NCBI RefSeq assembly: GCF_030010555.1
Contig: NZ_JASCQP010000005.1
Location: forward strand, 124,001 to 188,000
DNA from: Halomonas rhizosphaerae
Lineage (GTDB): Bacteria; Pseudomonadota; Gammaproteobacteria; Pseudomonadales; Halomonadaceae
DNA length: 64,000 nucleotides
Reading direction: 5' to 3'
The position numbers were made by a program, and so were the translations under genes. Of the stretch, positions 18,594 to 26,783 are shown piece by piece (the first letter of the stretch is position 1; each line of letters opens with the position of its first letter). The notes below the pieces were generated by a model. That model was not told the DNA's origin. It worked only from the letters and a program-made list of their open reading frames with translations, and did not search any database.

Positions 18594-19658
18594 ATGACAA
18601 TCAACAAGACCGCACTTGCCCTGTCCGTCGGCGCCGCGCTGCTGGCCGGCAGCGTCCAGGCCCAGGAGAACAAGCTCTATCTGTTCAACTGGACCGAGTA
18701 CATGGACCCCGAGATCATCGAGGCCTTCGAGGAGAAGTACGACGTCGACGTCGTGCAGAACTACTTCAACTCGCTGCCCGAGATGTTCGCCAAGCTCAAT
18801 GCCGGCGGGGTCTCGCAGTACGACATCATCGTGCCGTCCAACTACTATGTGCCGCGGCTGATCCAGACCGGCCTGGTGCAGAAGCTCGACAAGTCGAAGC
18901 TCGACAACCTCGACAACGTCATGGAGCAGTTCCAGGACCCGGCCTACGACCCGGGGGCCGAGTACAGCGCGCCCTATCAGTGGGGCACCACCGGCATCGT
19001 CTACAACACCGAGACCTTTCCGGATGCGCCCAAGAGCTGGTCGCTGCTGTTCGACCCCGAGGTCAATCCCGACCATCCCTTCGCCCTGATGGGTGACGGC
19101 CAGGTCAGCATGGGCGGCGCCTGCGCCTTCCTGGGCCACGGCTATGACTGCACCGACATGAACGCCTGGAAGGAGGCCGCCCGGCTGCTCATCGACACCA
19201 AGGGGCGCGACACCTTCAGCGGCTTCTCCGACGGCACGCCGGCGCTGCAGCAGCTGGCCCGCGGCGTCACCCACGTGGGGCTCTCCTACAACGGCGACTA
19301 CCTCTTCTTCAAGGACGAGGACCCGGAGACCTTCGAGACCCTGGACTTCATGATCCCCGACGAGGGCGCCGAGATGTGGGTGGATGCGATGCTGATCCCC
19401 TCCGAGGCCCCCAACCCTGACATGGCCCACAAGTTCATCGACTTCATCCTCGATGCCGAGGTCGGCGCCCAGCTCTCCAACTACAACTACTACGCCAGCC
19501 CCAATGCGGCCGCCGAGCCCCACCTGGACGCGGTGCTGACCGAGCCGCCCGTCCAGCCCAGCGAGGCGGACATGGAGCGACTGCGTTTCACCCCCAGCCT
19601 GGAAGGCGACGCCCTGCAGACCTTCCAGCAGCTCTGGTCCGAGGTCCAGTCTCGCTGA
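18594..19658 (+). CDS. potD: Periplasmic polyamine-binding protein (PotD/PotF/SpuD type), copy 1
   Basis: A 354-aa substrate-binding protein with a Sec signal peptide cleaved near residue 23 (SVQA|QE). The mature start LYLFNWTEYMDPEIIEAFEE and the segment QNYFNSLPEMFAKL are characteristic of PotD/PotF. It delivers polyamines to the PotABC-like transporter encoded just upstream. A hairpin follows its stop, which may help keep its transcript abundant relative to downstream genes. A second, diverged copy lies at 21138 in the same operon. Confidence 0.92.
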   Translation: MTINKTALALSVGAALLAGSVQAQENKLYLFNWTEYMDPEIIEAFEEKYDVDVVQNYFNSLPEMFAKLNAGGVSQYDIIVPSNYYVPRLIQTGLVQKLDKSKLDNLDNVMEQFQDPAYDPGAEYSAPYQWGTTGIVYNTETFPDAPKSWSLLFDPEVNPDHPFALMGDGQVSMGGACAFLGHGYDCTDMNAWKEAARLLIDTKGRDTFSGFSDGTPALQQLARGVTHVGLSYNGDYLFFKDEDPETFETLDFMIPDEGAEMWVDAMLIPSEAPNPDMAHKFIDFILDAEVGAQLSNYNYYASPNAAAEPHLDAVLTEPPVQPSEADMERLRFTPSLEGDALQTFQQLWSEVQSR

Positions 19659-19665
19659 GCGCAGG

Positions 19666-19688
19666 GCCCCCGGCATCGGGCCGGGGGC
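19666..19688 (+). other. Intercistronic hairpin between potD1 and puuA1
   Basis: An 8-bp GC stem, GCCCCCGG/CCGGGGGC, with a 7-nt loop sits 8 bases after the potD1 stop and has no T run. It is more likely an mRNA-stabilising or processing hairpin, common after binding-protein genes in ABC operons, than a terminator. Confidence 0.5.
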
Positions 19689-19715
19689 TCGCCATCCCGA
19701 GCAAGGAAATTCCCC

Positions 19716-21083
19716 ATGAGTAACCGACAGGAGCAGCCGCTCCTCAACGACTGGTTCCAGAATCACGGCATCACCGAGGTGGAGTGCCTGGTCAGCGACC
19801 TGACCGGCATCCTCAAGGGCAAGATCATGCCCGCCGGCAAGTATCTCAACGGCGGCCGTCCGCGGCTGCCCGACTCGATCTTCATCCAGACCGTCACCGG
19901 CGGCTATCCCGACGACGAGGACATCCGCTTCTGGAATCCCGCCGAACGGGACATGGAGCTGGTGCCCGACGCGAACGCCGTCTACCTGGTGCCCTGGGCC
20001 GAGGACCCCACGGCGCAGATCATCCATGACTGCTTCTACCTCACCGGCGAGCCGGTGGAGCTGGCACCGCGCTACGTGCTCAAGCGGGTGCTGGAGCTCT
20101 ACGCCGCCCGCGGCTGGACACCGGTGATCGCCCCGGAGGTGGAATTCTACCTGGTCAAGACCAATACCGACTCCGACTATCCCCTGGAGCCGCCCATCGG
20201 CCGCACCGGCCGCCAGGAGAGCAGCCGCCAGTCGTTCTCCATCGATGCGGTCAACGAGTTCGACCCGCTGTTCGAGGAGATGTACGACTACTGCGAGGCC
20301 ATGAACCTGGACCTCGACACCCTGATCCACGAGGAGGGGGCCGGCCAGATGGAGGTCAACTTCCAGCACGGCGATCCCCTCTGCCTGGCCGATCAGGTGG
20401 TGATGTTCAAGCGCACCCTGCGCGAGACCGCGCTGCGCCACGGCATGTATGCCACCTTCATGGCCAAGCCCATGGCCAACGAGCCGGGCAGCTCGATGCA
20501 CATCCACCAGAGCCTGCTCGACGCCAAGGACGGGCACAACGTCTTCGCCGACGCGGACGGCCGGCCCAGCAAGCTGTTCCACCACTTCCTCGGTGGCCTG
20601 CAGCGCTACCTGCCCTCGGTGATGCCGCTGCTGGCGCCCAACGTCAACTCCTACCGCCGGCTGATGCGCACCGAGACCAGCGGTTCGGCACCGATCAACG
20701 TGGAGTGGGGGATGGACAACCGCACCGTGGGGCTGCGTGTGCCGGTCTCCCCCCCCGAAGCGACGCGGGTCGAGAACCGCCTGGCGGGTGCGGATGCCAA
20801 TCCCTACCTGGTGATGGCGGCGTCGCTGGCCTGCGGCTATCTGGGCCTGATGGGACGCCTCGAGCCGCGACCGCCGATGGTGGGGTCCGCCTGGTCTGGC
20901 GGCAACAAGCTGCCCGACGACATCGGCCCGGCCCTGGACCTGCTGCACGACTGCCAGCCCCTGGCCGACATCCTCGGCGAGCGCTTCATCCACAGCTACC
21001 TGGCGGTCAAGCGCGCCGAGCATCGCGCCTACTTCCAGGTGATCAGCTCCTGGGAACGCGAGCACCTGCTGTTGCGGGTATAG
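19716..21083 (+). CDS. puuA: Gamma-glutamylpolyamine synthetase (glutamine synthetase family), copy 1
   Basis: A 455-aa glutamine-synthetase-fold ligase that probably joins glutamate to a terminal amine of putrescine or spermidine with ATP. Active-site segments are intact: PEVEFYLV, EEGAGQMEVNF, FMAKPM, SSMHIHQSL, WGMDNRTVGLRVP and ENRLAGADANPY. Residues that in true glutamine synthetase bind ammonia differ in this family. It lies in the puuB1-pot operon between two binding-protein genes. Closest analogues are PuuA and the Pseudomonas PauA/SpuI proteins; which amine it uses cannot be told. Confidence 0.9.
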   Translation: MSNRQEQPLLNDWFQNHGITEVECLVSDLTGILKGKIMPAGKYLNGGRPRLPDSIFIQTVTGGYPDDEDIRFWNPAERDMELVPDANAVYLVPWAEDPTAQIIHDCFYLTGEPVELAPRYVLKRVLELYAARGWTPVIAPEVEFYLVKTNTDSDYPLEPPIGRTGRQESSRQSFSIDAVNEFDPLFEEMYDYCEAMNLDLDTLIHEEGAGQMEVNFQHGDPLCLADQVVMFKRTLRETALRHGMYATFMAKPMANEPGSSMHIHQSLLDAKDGHNVFADADGRPSKLFHHFLGGLQRYLPSVMPLLAPNVNSYRRLMRTETSGSAPINVEWGMDNRTVGLRVPVSPPEATRVENRLAGADANPYLVMAASLACGYLGLMGRLEPRPPMVGSAWSGGNKLPDDIGPALDLLHDCQPLADILGERFIHSYLAVKRAEHRAYFQVISSWEREHLLLRV

Positions 21084-21137
21084 TGCGCTGAGGGGCACCG
21101 GCCCCACACCAAAGTAATCCATCAGGGAGGGGACGAC

Positions 21138-22211
21138 ATGCTGCTGCGACAGTGGGCCCGGCTGGCGGGCCTGGGCCTGATGGCCGTCAGCCTGGCGGCG
21201 ACGGCCGAGGAGGGCAAGCTCCGACTGTTCAACTGGTCGGACTACATGGACCCGGCGATCATCGACGACTTCGAGACGGAAACGGGCATCGAGGTGGTGC
21301 AGAACTACTACAACTCGAACGCCGAGCTCTTCTCCAAGCTCACCGCCGGGGGCGATGCCCAGTACGACCTGATCGTGCCCTCGGACTACTTCGTGCCGCG
21401 GCTGATCGACGCCGGCCTGATCCAGCCGCTGGCCGCCGAGGGCGAGGGGCTCGAGGGGCACGACAATATCCTCGCGGAGTTCCGCGCGCCGAGCTACGAC
21501 CCCGAGGGTGACTACACCGTGCCCTACCTGTGGGGCGTGACCGGGGTGGTCTACAACCGCGAGACCTGGCCGGCGCCCGAGCCCAGCTGGGGGCTGCTCT
21601 ACGACCCCGAGGTCAACGCCGACTATCCCTTTGCGCTGCTCAAGGGCGATGCCCAGTTCACCTTCGGTACCCTCTGCGCCTTCCAGGGCCAGGGCTTCGA
21701 CTGCGTCGGCGAGAAACCCTGGGTGGAGGCGGCCCGGGGGGTGATCGAGACCCGCCAGCGGGACAACTTCGTCGGCTTCGTGGATGCCACGGCGGCCATC
21801 GAGCAGGTGGCCAACGGGGTGATCCATGCCGGCATCGCCTACAACGGCGACCTGGCCGGCAAGCGTGCCGAGGACCCCGAGACCTACGGCAAGCTGGGCT
21901 TCTTCATTCCCGAGGAGGGCTCCCAGCGCTGGGTGGACGTCCTGGCGATCCCGGCGCGCGCCCCGAACCCGGACGCCGCCAGGGCCTTCATCGAGTACCT
22001 GCTGCACCCAGAGGTGGCCGCCCGACTGGCCGACTACAACTTCTACACCACCCCCAATGAGGCGGCCCTACCGCTCGTCGATGATGCCCTGCGCGAACCG
22101 CCGGTGATGCCGGATGCCGCCGCCCGAGAGCGGCTGCATTTCACCCCCTCGGTGAGCGGCGAGGAGCTCGAGCTGCTCCAGGAGCTGTGGAGCGAGGCAC
22201 GCAGTCGCTGA
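21138..22211 (+). CDS. potD: Periplasmic polyamine-binding protein (PotD/SpuE type), copy 2
   Basis: A 357-aa binding protein with a signal peptide ending near residue 23 (AATA|EEG). It is paralogous to the product at 18594: shared LFNWSDYMDPAIIDDFE, QNYYNSNAELFSKL and a common C-terminus LHFTPSVSG versus LRFTPSLEG. No extra permease accompanies it, so both proteins probably serve one PotABC-like transporter, as with SpuD (putrescine) and SpuE (spermidine) in P. aeruginosa. A GGGAGGGG site precedes the start. It is the last gene of the operon, before a strong terminator. Confidence 0.9.
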   Translation: MLLRQWARLAGLGLMAVSLAATAEEGKLRLFNWSDYMDPAIIDDFETETGIEVVQNYYNSNAELFSKLTAGGDAQYDLIVPSDYFVPRLIDAGLIQPLAAEGEGLEGHDNILAEFRAPSYDPEGDYTVPYLWGVTGVVYNRETWPAPEPSWGLLYDPEVNADYPFALLKGDAQFTFGTLCAFQGQGFDCVGEKPWVEAARGVIETRQRDNFVGFVDATAAIEQVANGVIHAGIAYNGDLAGKRAEDPETYGKLGFFIPEEGSQRWVDVLAIPARAPNPDAARAFIEYLLHPEVAARLADYNFYTTPNEAALPLVDDALREPPVMPDAAARERLHFTPSVSGEELELLQELWSEARSR

Positions 22212-22233
22212 TCCCGGCACCCCGTGCCCCGGT

Positions 22234-22271
22234 GCCGCCGGAGGGGGAACCCCCTCCGGCGGCCTTTTTTT
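22234..22271 (+). terminator. Rho-independent terminator of the puuB1-pot operon
   Basis: A 14-bp perfect stem (arms 22234-22247 and 22250-22263, GCCGCCGGAGGGGG with its complement) is followed by a run of seven T residues. It lies 22 bp after the potD2 stop. Confidence 0.93.
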
Positions 22272-22366
22272 CTGGTGATTATCCCATGGCGGTTCATTGC
22301 CATTGTCGGGATGCTCCGCCTAACATGGGGTGTTGATGTTGAATAAAATTGCCAACAGGGGGTTCC

Positions 22367-23659
22367 ATGTCTGTTCCATTCGAGCGCGATCACGCCGCGT
22401 CCTGGTACGCTGCCACCGCCAACGCCGCGCCCGAGCGTGCCGCCCTCGAGGGCGAGGTGGGCTGTGACGTCTGTGTGGTGGGGGCGGGGTTTACCGGCAT
22501 CTCCGCCGCCCTGCACCTGGCCGAGCGCGGCTTGTCGGTGGTGGTGCTGGAGGCGGTAAGGGTCGGCTATGGCGCCTCGGGTCGCAACGGCGGCCAGATC
22601 GTCAACAGCTACAGTCGCGACATGGACGTCATCGAGGAGAAGTACGGCGCCGATACTGCCCGCGCCCTGGGCGACATGGCCTTCGAGGGCAACCGCATCA
22701 TCCGCGAGCGGGTCGAGCGCTACGCCATCGACTGCGACCTCAAGGACGGCAACCTCTTCGCCGCCTGCAACGCCAGGCAGATGCAGGGGCTGCGCGAGCA
22801 CAAGGCGCTCTGGGAGCGCTACGGCTATCGGGAGCTCGAGCTGCTGGAGGGGGAGGCCGTGAAGCGCGAGGTCAACACCGAGCGCTACACCGGCGCCCTG
22901 GTGGACCATGGCGGCGGCCACCTGCACCCGCTCAACCTGGTGTTGGGCCAGGCGGCCGCCATCGAGTCGCTGGGCGGGCGTATCTTCGAGTATTCGCCGG
23001 TCACCGGCGTGGAGCACGGCGAACCGGTGGTGGTGCGCACCGCCGGCGGCCGCGTGCGGGCCGATCGGGTGGTGATGGCCGGCAATGCCTACCTCAAGGG
23101 CGTGCTGCCCGAGATCGAGGGGAAGTCGATGCCCTGTGGCACCCAGATCGTCACCACCGAGCCGCTGGGCGAGGCGCGGGCCCGCGCCCTCATCCCCAAC
23201 GGCCTGGCGGTGGAGGACTGCAACTACCTGCTGGACTACTTCCGCCTCACCGCCGACAACCGGCTGCTCTATGGCGGTGGCGTCAACTACGGCGGCAGCG
23301 ACCCGGCCGACATCGCGGGCGTCATTCGGCCCAAGATGCTCACGACCTTCCCGTCGCTCGACGACGTCAAGGTGGACTACGCTTGGAGCGGCACCTTCCT
23401 GATGACGCTCAACCGCCTGCCGCAGTTCGGGGTGGTCAACGACAACGTCTACTATGCCCAGGGCTACTCGGGGCACGGCGTCACCTGTACCCACCTGGCC
23501 GGGCGGCTGATCGCCGAGGTGATGACGGGACGCGAGGAACGCTTCGATGCCTTCGCCGGCCTGCCCCACCTGCCGTTTCCTGGCGGCCGACTGCTGCGGG
23601 TGCCGCTGTCGGCCATCGGCGCCTGGTACTACGCCACCCGCGATCGCCTGGGCCTCTAG
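22367..23659 (+). CDS. puuB: FAD-dependent gamma-glutamylputrescine oxidase-like protein (PuuB paralogue 2)
   Basis: A 430-aa flavoenzyme of the PuuB/DAO family: GAGFTGISAALHLAERG from residue 39, GASGRNGGQ, GGHLHPLN, GGGVNYGG and YYAQGYSGHGVT. It is a single-gene unit after the operon terminator, with an AT-rich leader (TAAAAT at 22344-22349 could be a -10). ATG 22367 is chosen for the family N-terminus. Its TAG stop lies at the very end of the MITE-like element, so the element may have replaced or trimmed the original 3' end. Substrate within gamma-glutamyl amines is unknown. Confidence 0.87.
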   Translation: MSVPFERDHAASWYAATANAAPERAALEGEVGCDVCVVGAGFTGISAALHLAERGLSVVVLEAVRVGYGASGRNGGQIVNSYSRDMDVIEEKYGADTARALGDMAFEGNRIIRERVERYAIDCDLKDGNLFAACNARQMQGLREHKALWERYGYRELELLEGEAVKREVNTERYTGALVDHGGGHLHPLNLVLGQAAAIESLGGRIFEYSPVTGVEHGEPVVVRTAGGRVRADRVVMAGNAYLKGVLPEIEGKSMPCGTQIVTTEPLGEARARALIPNGLAVEDCNYLLDYFRLTADNRLLYGGGVNYGGSDPADIAGVIRPKMLTTFPSLDDVKVDYAWSGTFLMTLNRLPQFGVVNDNVYYAQGYSGHGVTCTHLAGRLIAEVMTGREERFDAFAGLPHLPFPGGRLLRVPLSAIGAWYYATRDRLGL

Positions 23660-23803
23660 GAAACACTGATTTATTGCTGCGCTCGATATCTTGGCCGACG
23701 GCGGTGCGCGAAATCCTCACCTAGTACCGCATAGGCTCCGGTTTCTGTGCTCCGGCGGCGGCCAACCTCTCTTCGCTCGCGACATAAATCAGCTGTTCCC
23801 TAG
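23656..23803. mobile_element. MITE-like element with imperfect terminal inverted repeats
   Basis: A 148-bp non-coding stretch fills the gap between the convergent puuB2 and fhs genes. Its ends read CTAGGAAACACTGATTTAT and, inverted, CTAGGGAACAGCTGATTTAT. Further in, TTGGCCGACGGCGG matches an inverted TTGGCCGCCGCCGG, so imperfect repeats reach about 50 bp. CTAG at both ends may be a 4-bp target duplication or part of the repeats. It has no ORF and would depend on a transposase in trans. Family unknown. Confidence 0.6.
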
Positions 23804-23805
23804 CC

Positions 23806-25545
23806 TCAGTAGAGGCCGACCGTCTCGCCATCCTCGTCGATATCGAGCCGTGTGGCGGCCGGCGAGGGGCCGAGCCCGGGCAGGGTGCGGATGTCGCCGG
23901 CCAGGGCATAGACGAAGCCGGCGCCGGCGGAGAGGCGCACCTCGCGCACCGGCAGCCGCCAGCCGGTCGGGGCACCGAGCCGGCTGGCATCGTGGGAGAG
24001 CGACATATGTGTCTTGGCGATGCACACCGGAAACGTTCCGTACCCCTGGTGCTGCCAGGTCTCCAGTCGCTCGCGGACCCCCGGGGCGAAGTCGACCCCC
24101 TCGGCGCCGTAGAGGCGTGTGGCGATGCGCTCGATCTTCACCGCCAGCGCCATCTCGGCGGGGTAGAGGAAGCGGAAGCCGCTCCCGGCCTCGTCGGCTT
24201 CGTCGATCGTCTCGACCAGGGCCTGTGCCAGGCCCAGGGCGCCCTCGCCGCCGTCGCGCACATGGGTGGAGACCTCGGCGCGCACGCCCACCGAGGCGCA
24301 TAGCTCGCGGATGGCGGCATGCTCGGTGGCATGGTCTCCGGGGAAGGCGTTGATCGCCACCACGGGCGTGAGGCCATGGGCACGCACGTTGTCGATCTGC
24401 TTGAGCAGGTTGGCCCCCCCTTCCCGGACCTCGTCGGGGGACTCCCCCAGCAGCGAGGCGGGCAGCGGCTGGCCGGGCACCACCCGGTGACGGCCGCTGT
24501 GGTACTTCAGGGCGCGTACCGTGACCACCAGCACTGCAGCGTCCGGGACGAGGCCCGAGGCCCGGCACTTGATGTTGAAGAAGCGCTCGGCGCCCATGTC
24601 GGCACCGAAGCCCGCCTCGGTCACCAGGAAGTCGCCGGCGTGCAGGCCGATGCGGTCGGCGACGATCGAGGAGTTGCCGTGGGCTATGTTGCCGAAGGGC
24701 CCGGCATGGATCAGCGCCGGGCCGTGTTCCAGGGTCTGCATCAGGTTGGGCTTGAGCGCCTCCTTGAGCAGCACCGTCATGGCGCCGGCGGCGCCGATCT
24801 GCTCGGCGGTGACCGGCTCGCCGTCGCGGTCCAGCCCCACGATCAGCCGGCCCAGGCGCCGGCGCAGGTCGGCCAGGGAGTCGGCCAGCGCCAGCACCGC
24901 CATCACCTCCGAGGCGGCGGTGATCTCGAAGCCGCCCTGGCGGGGAAGCCCGTCGCCCCGTCCGCCGAGGCCCAGGACCAGGTGCCGCAGGGCGCGGTCG
25001 TTGAGGTCGATGACGCGCTGCCAGCGCACCTCGCGGGGATCCAGCTCGGGCTCGAGGCGGTGGTGCAGGTGATTGTCGACCATGGCCGCCAGCAGGTTGT
25101 GGGCCGCCCCCACCGCATGGATGTCGCCGGTGAGGTGCAGGTTGATGCGCTCCATGGGCAGCACCTGGCTGTAGCCGCCGCCGGTGGCGCCCCCCTTCAG
25201 GCCCAGGGTGGGGCCCATGGAGGGCTGGCGCAGGGCCACGCTGGCGGTGTGGCCGAGGCGCTGCAGCCCCTGCACCAGCCCGATGGCGGTGGTGGTCTTG
25301 CCCTCGCCGGGCGGGGTGGGGGTCATCGAGGTGACCACCACGTACCGCCCCCGCGGGCGCTCGGCCAGGGGCATCATGGCCGCCAGGTCGAGCTTGGCGA
25401 TGCCACGGCCGTAGGGCTCCACCCCCTCGCCGGGCAGGCCCAGGCGGTGGGCGATTTCCTCGATGGGCCAGAGACGCACCGCGCGGGCGATGCTCAGGTT
25501 GTCGGCGGGTCGGGACGGGGCCAGTTCGGTCGCTTGGGGGGCCAT
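23806..25545 (-). CDS. fhs: Formate-tetrahydrofolate ligase
   Basis: A 579-aa enzyme catalysing formate + ATP + THF to 10-formyl-THF, reversible and ATP-yielding in methyl-oxidising pathways. The ATP loop TPTPPGEGKTTTAIGL starts near residue 76, followed by RQPSMGPTLGLKGGATGGG and later GFGADMGAERFFNIKCR, all diagnostic. I start at MAPQATELAP with an AGGAG site; an upstream in-frame ATG at 25578 is possible. It is divergent from the GbdR-like gene and next to demethylation-type genes, suggesting use in oxidising THF-bound methyl groups to formate rather than biosynthesis. Confidence 0.95.
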   Translation of the reverse strand: MAPQATELAPSRPADNLSIARAVRLWPIEEIAHRLGLPGEGVEPYGRGIAKLDLAAMMPLAERPRGRYVVVTSMTPTPPGEGKTTTAIGLVQGLQRLGHTASVALRQPSMGPTLGLKGGATGGGYSQVLPMERINLHLTGDIHAVGAAHNLLAAMVDNHLHHRLEPELDPREVRWQRVIDLNDRALRHLVLGLGGRGDGLPRQGGFEITAASEVMAVLALADSLADLRRRLGRLIVGLDRDGEPVTAEQIGAAGAMTVLLKEALKPNLMQTLEHGPALIHAGPFGNIAHGNSSIVADRIGLHAGDFLVTEAGFGADMGAERFFNIKCRASGLVPDAAVLVVTVRALKYHSGRHRVVPGQPLPASLLGESPDEVREGGANLLKQIDNVRAHGLTPVVAINAFPGDHATEHAAIRELCASVGVRAEVSTHVRDGGEGALGLAQALVETIDEADEAGSGFRFLYPAEMALAVKIERIATRLYGAEGVDFAPGVRERLETWQHQGYGTFPVCIAKTHMSLSHDASRLGAPTGWRLPVREVRLSAGAGFVYALAGDIRTLPGLGPSPAATRLDIDEDGETVGLY

Positions 25546-25753
25546 CAGCGTCTCTCCTCTTGGACGTTGGCGGGTCATGCGTCGCGTTCCGTTCAGTATC
25601 GTGCGCCTAGCGCGACGCTTTTGCCTGCCGACGTCAGCGGCCTTGGGCGCAGCGACACCCGGCCCGCCACTCCGGCCTTGCCGACGGTCGAAGGGATGGG
25701 CTATCCCTGATGACAACGTCGCCGCGACCGTGCGCCGGCGAGGGGAAGGAGGC

Positions 25754-26779
25754 ATGATGGAGGTTCCCGTACCGGCGAAGGACCACTATGACATCGGCTT
25801 CCTGCTGCTGTCCGGGTTCTCGCAGCTCGCCTTCTCCGCGGCGCTGGAGCCGCTGCGCATGGCCAACCATCTGGCCGACCGTGCCCTCTATACCTGGCAC
25901 CTGGTGAGCCGCGATGGCGCCGCGGTGAAGGCGAGCAGCGGCCTGCCCACGGCGGTGGATCAGGCGCTGGAGCCCATGCTGCAACTCGACCTGCTGCTGG
26001 TGTGCGGCGGGGTGGATGTGCAGGCGCACTGCGATCGCGCGACGCTCACCTGGCTCAGGCGCCTGGCCGAACGGCGCATCCCCCTGGGCGCCGTGTGCAC
26101 CGGGGGCTATGTGCTGGCCCGGGCGGGGCTACTCGACGGCTATCGCTGCACCCTGCACTGGGAGCATATCGGCAGCCTCCACGAGGCGCGACGCTTCCCC
26201 GAGGTGACCTTCACCTCCCAGCTCTTCGTCATGGATCGCGACCGCTACACCTGCTCGGGCGGCATTGCCCCCCTGGACATGATGCTCAACCTGATCGGCC
26301 GCCAGCAGGGGCTGGCACTGGCCGAGGCGATTGCCGAGGAGTTCATCCACGAGCGCATCCGCGGCGTGGGCGACCGCCAGCGCAGCCCGCTGAGGGTGCG
26401 CCTGGGCCACAGCCATCCCAAGCTGGAGGAGGTGGCCACCCTGATGGAGGCCAACCTCCAGGAGCCCTTGGCCCTTGACGAGCTGGCCAGTTATGCCGGC
26501 CTGTCGCGGCGCCAGCTGGAGCGCCTCTTCCAGCGCTACGTGGGCTGTTCGCCGCTCAAGTACTACCTGGAGCTGCGCCTGGCTCGGGCGCGTCTGCTGC
26601 TGCAGCAGACACGGATGCCGATCACCGAGGTGGCACTGGCCTGCGGCTTCGTCTCGCCGCCCCACTTCACCAAGTGCTACCACGACCACTTCGGCCACTC
26701 GCCGAGCGGCGAGCGCAAGCGCCGGCAGCAGCGTCAGGCCGAGCTGGAAACGCCGGACGACCGGGTGCCGGGGAGCTGA
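25754..26779 (+). CDS. GlxA/GbdR-like AraC-family transcriptional activator
   Basis: A 341-aa regulator with an N-terminal DJ-1/PfpI-like amidotransferase fold (LLVCGGVDVQ, VCTGGYVLARAGLLDG near residues 115-129) and a C-terminal double-HTH AraC domain (LASYAGLSRRQLERLFQRYV, then ITEVALACGFVSPPHFTKCY). This architecture is that of GbdR, which activates glycine betaine/dimethylglycine catabolism in Pseudomonas. The 208-bp gap to divergent fhs, and convergence with the dimethylglycine-dehydrogenase-like gene, suggest it controls this one-carbon module. Ligand is unknown; ATG 25754 follows a GGAAGGAGG site. Confidence 0.85.
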   Translation: MMEVPVPAKDHYDIGFLLLSGFSQLAFSAALEPLRMANHLADRALYTWHLVSRDGAAVKASSGLPTAVDQALEPMLQLDLLLVCGGVDVQAHCDRATLTWLRRLAERRIPLGAVCTGGYVLARAGLLDGYRCTLHWEHIGSLHEARRFPEVTFTSQLFVMDRDRYTCSGGIAPLDMMLNLIGRQQGLALAEAIAEEFIHERIRGVGDRQRSPLRVRLGHSHPKLEEVATLMEANLQEPLALDELASYAGLSRRQLERLFQRYVGCSPLKYYLELRLARARLLLQQTRMPITEVALACGFVSPPHFTKCYHDHFGHSPSGERKRRQQRQAELETPDDRVPGS

Positions 26780-26783
26780 GGCC

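Noticed and set aside
19666..19688. Terminator after potD1
   Set aside because: The stem is strong but has no T run, and puuA1 follows closely with a good ribosome site, so it is kept as an intercistronic hairpin.
18426..22007. Minus-strand open frame of 1193 codons across potC-potD1-puuA1-potD2
   Set aside because: It is antisense to four well-supported genes, has low-complexity composition rich in Gly, Val, His, Leu and Ala, and matches no family. High GC at third positions removes stops from the opposite strand.
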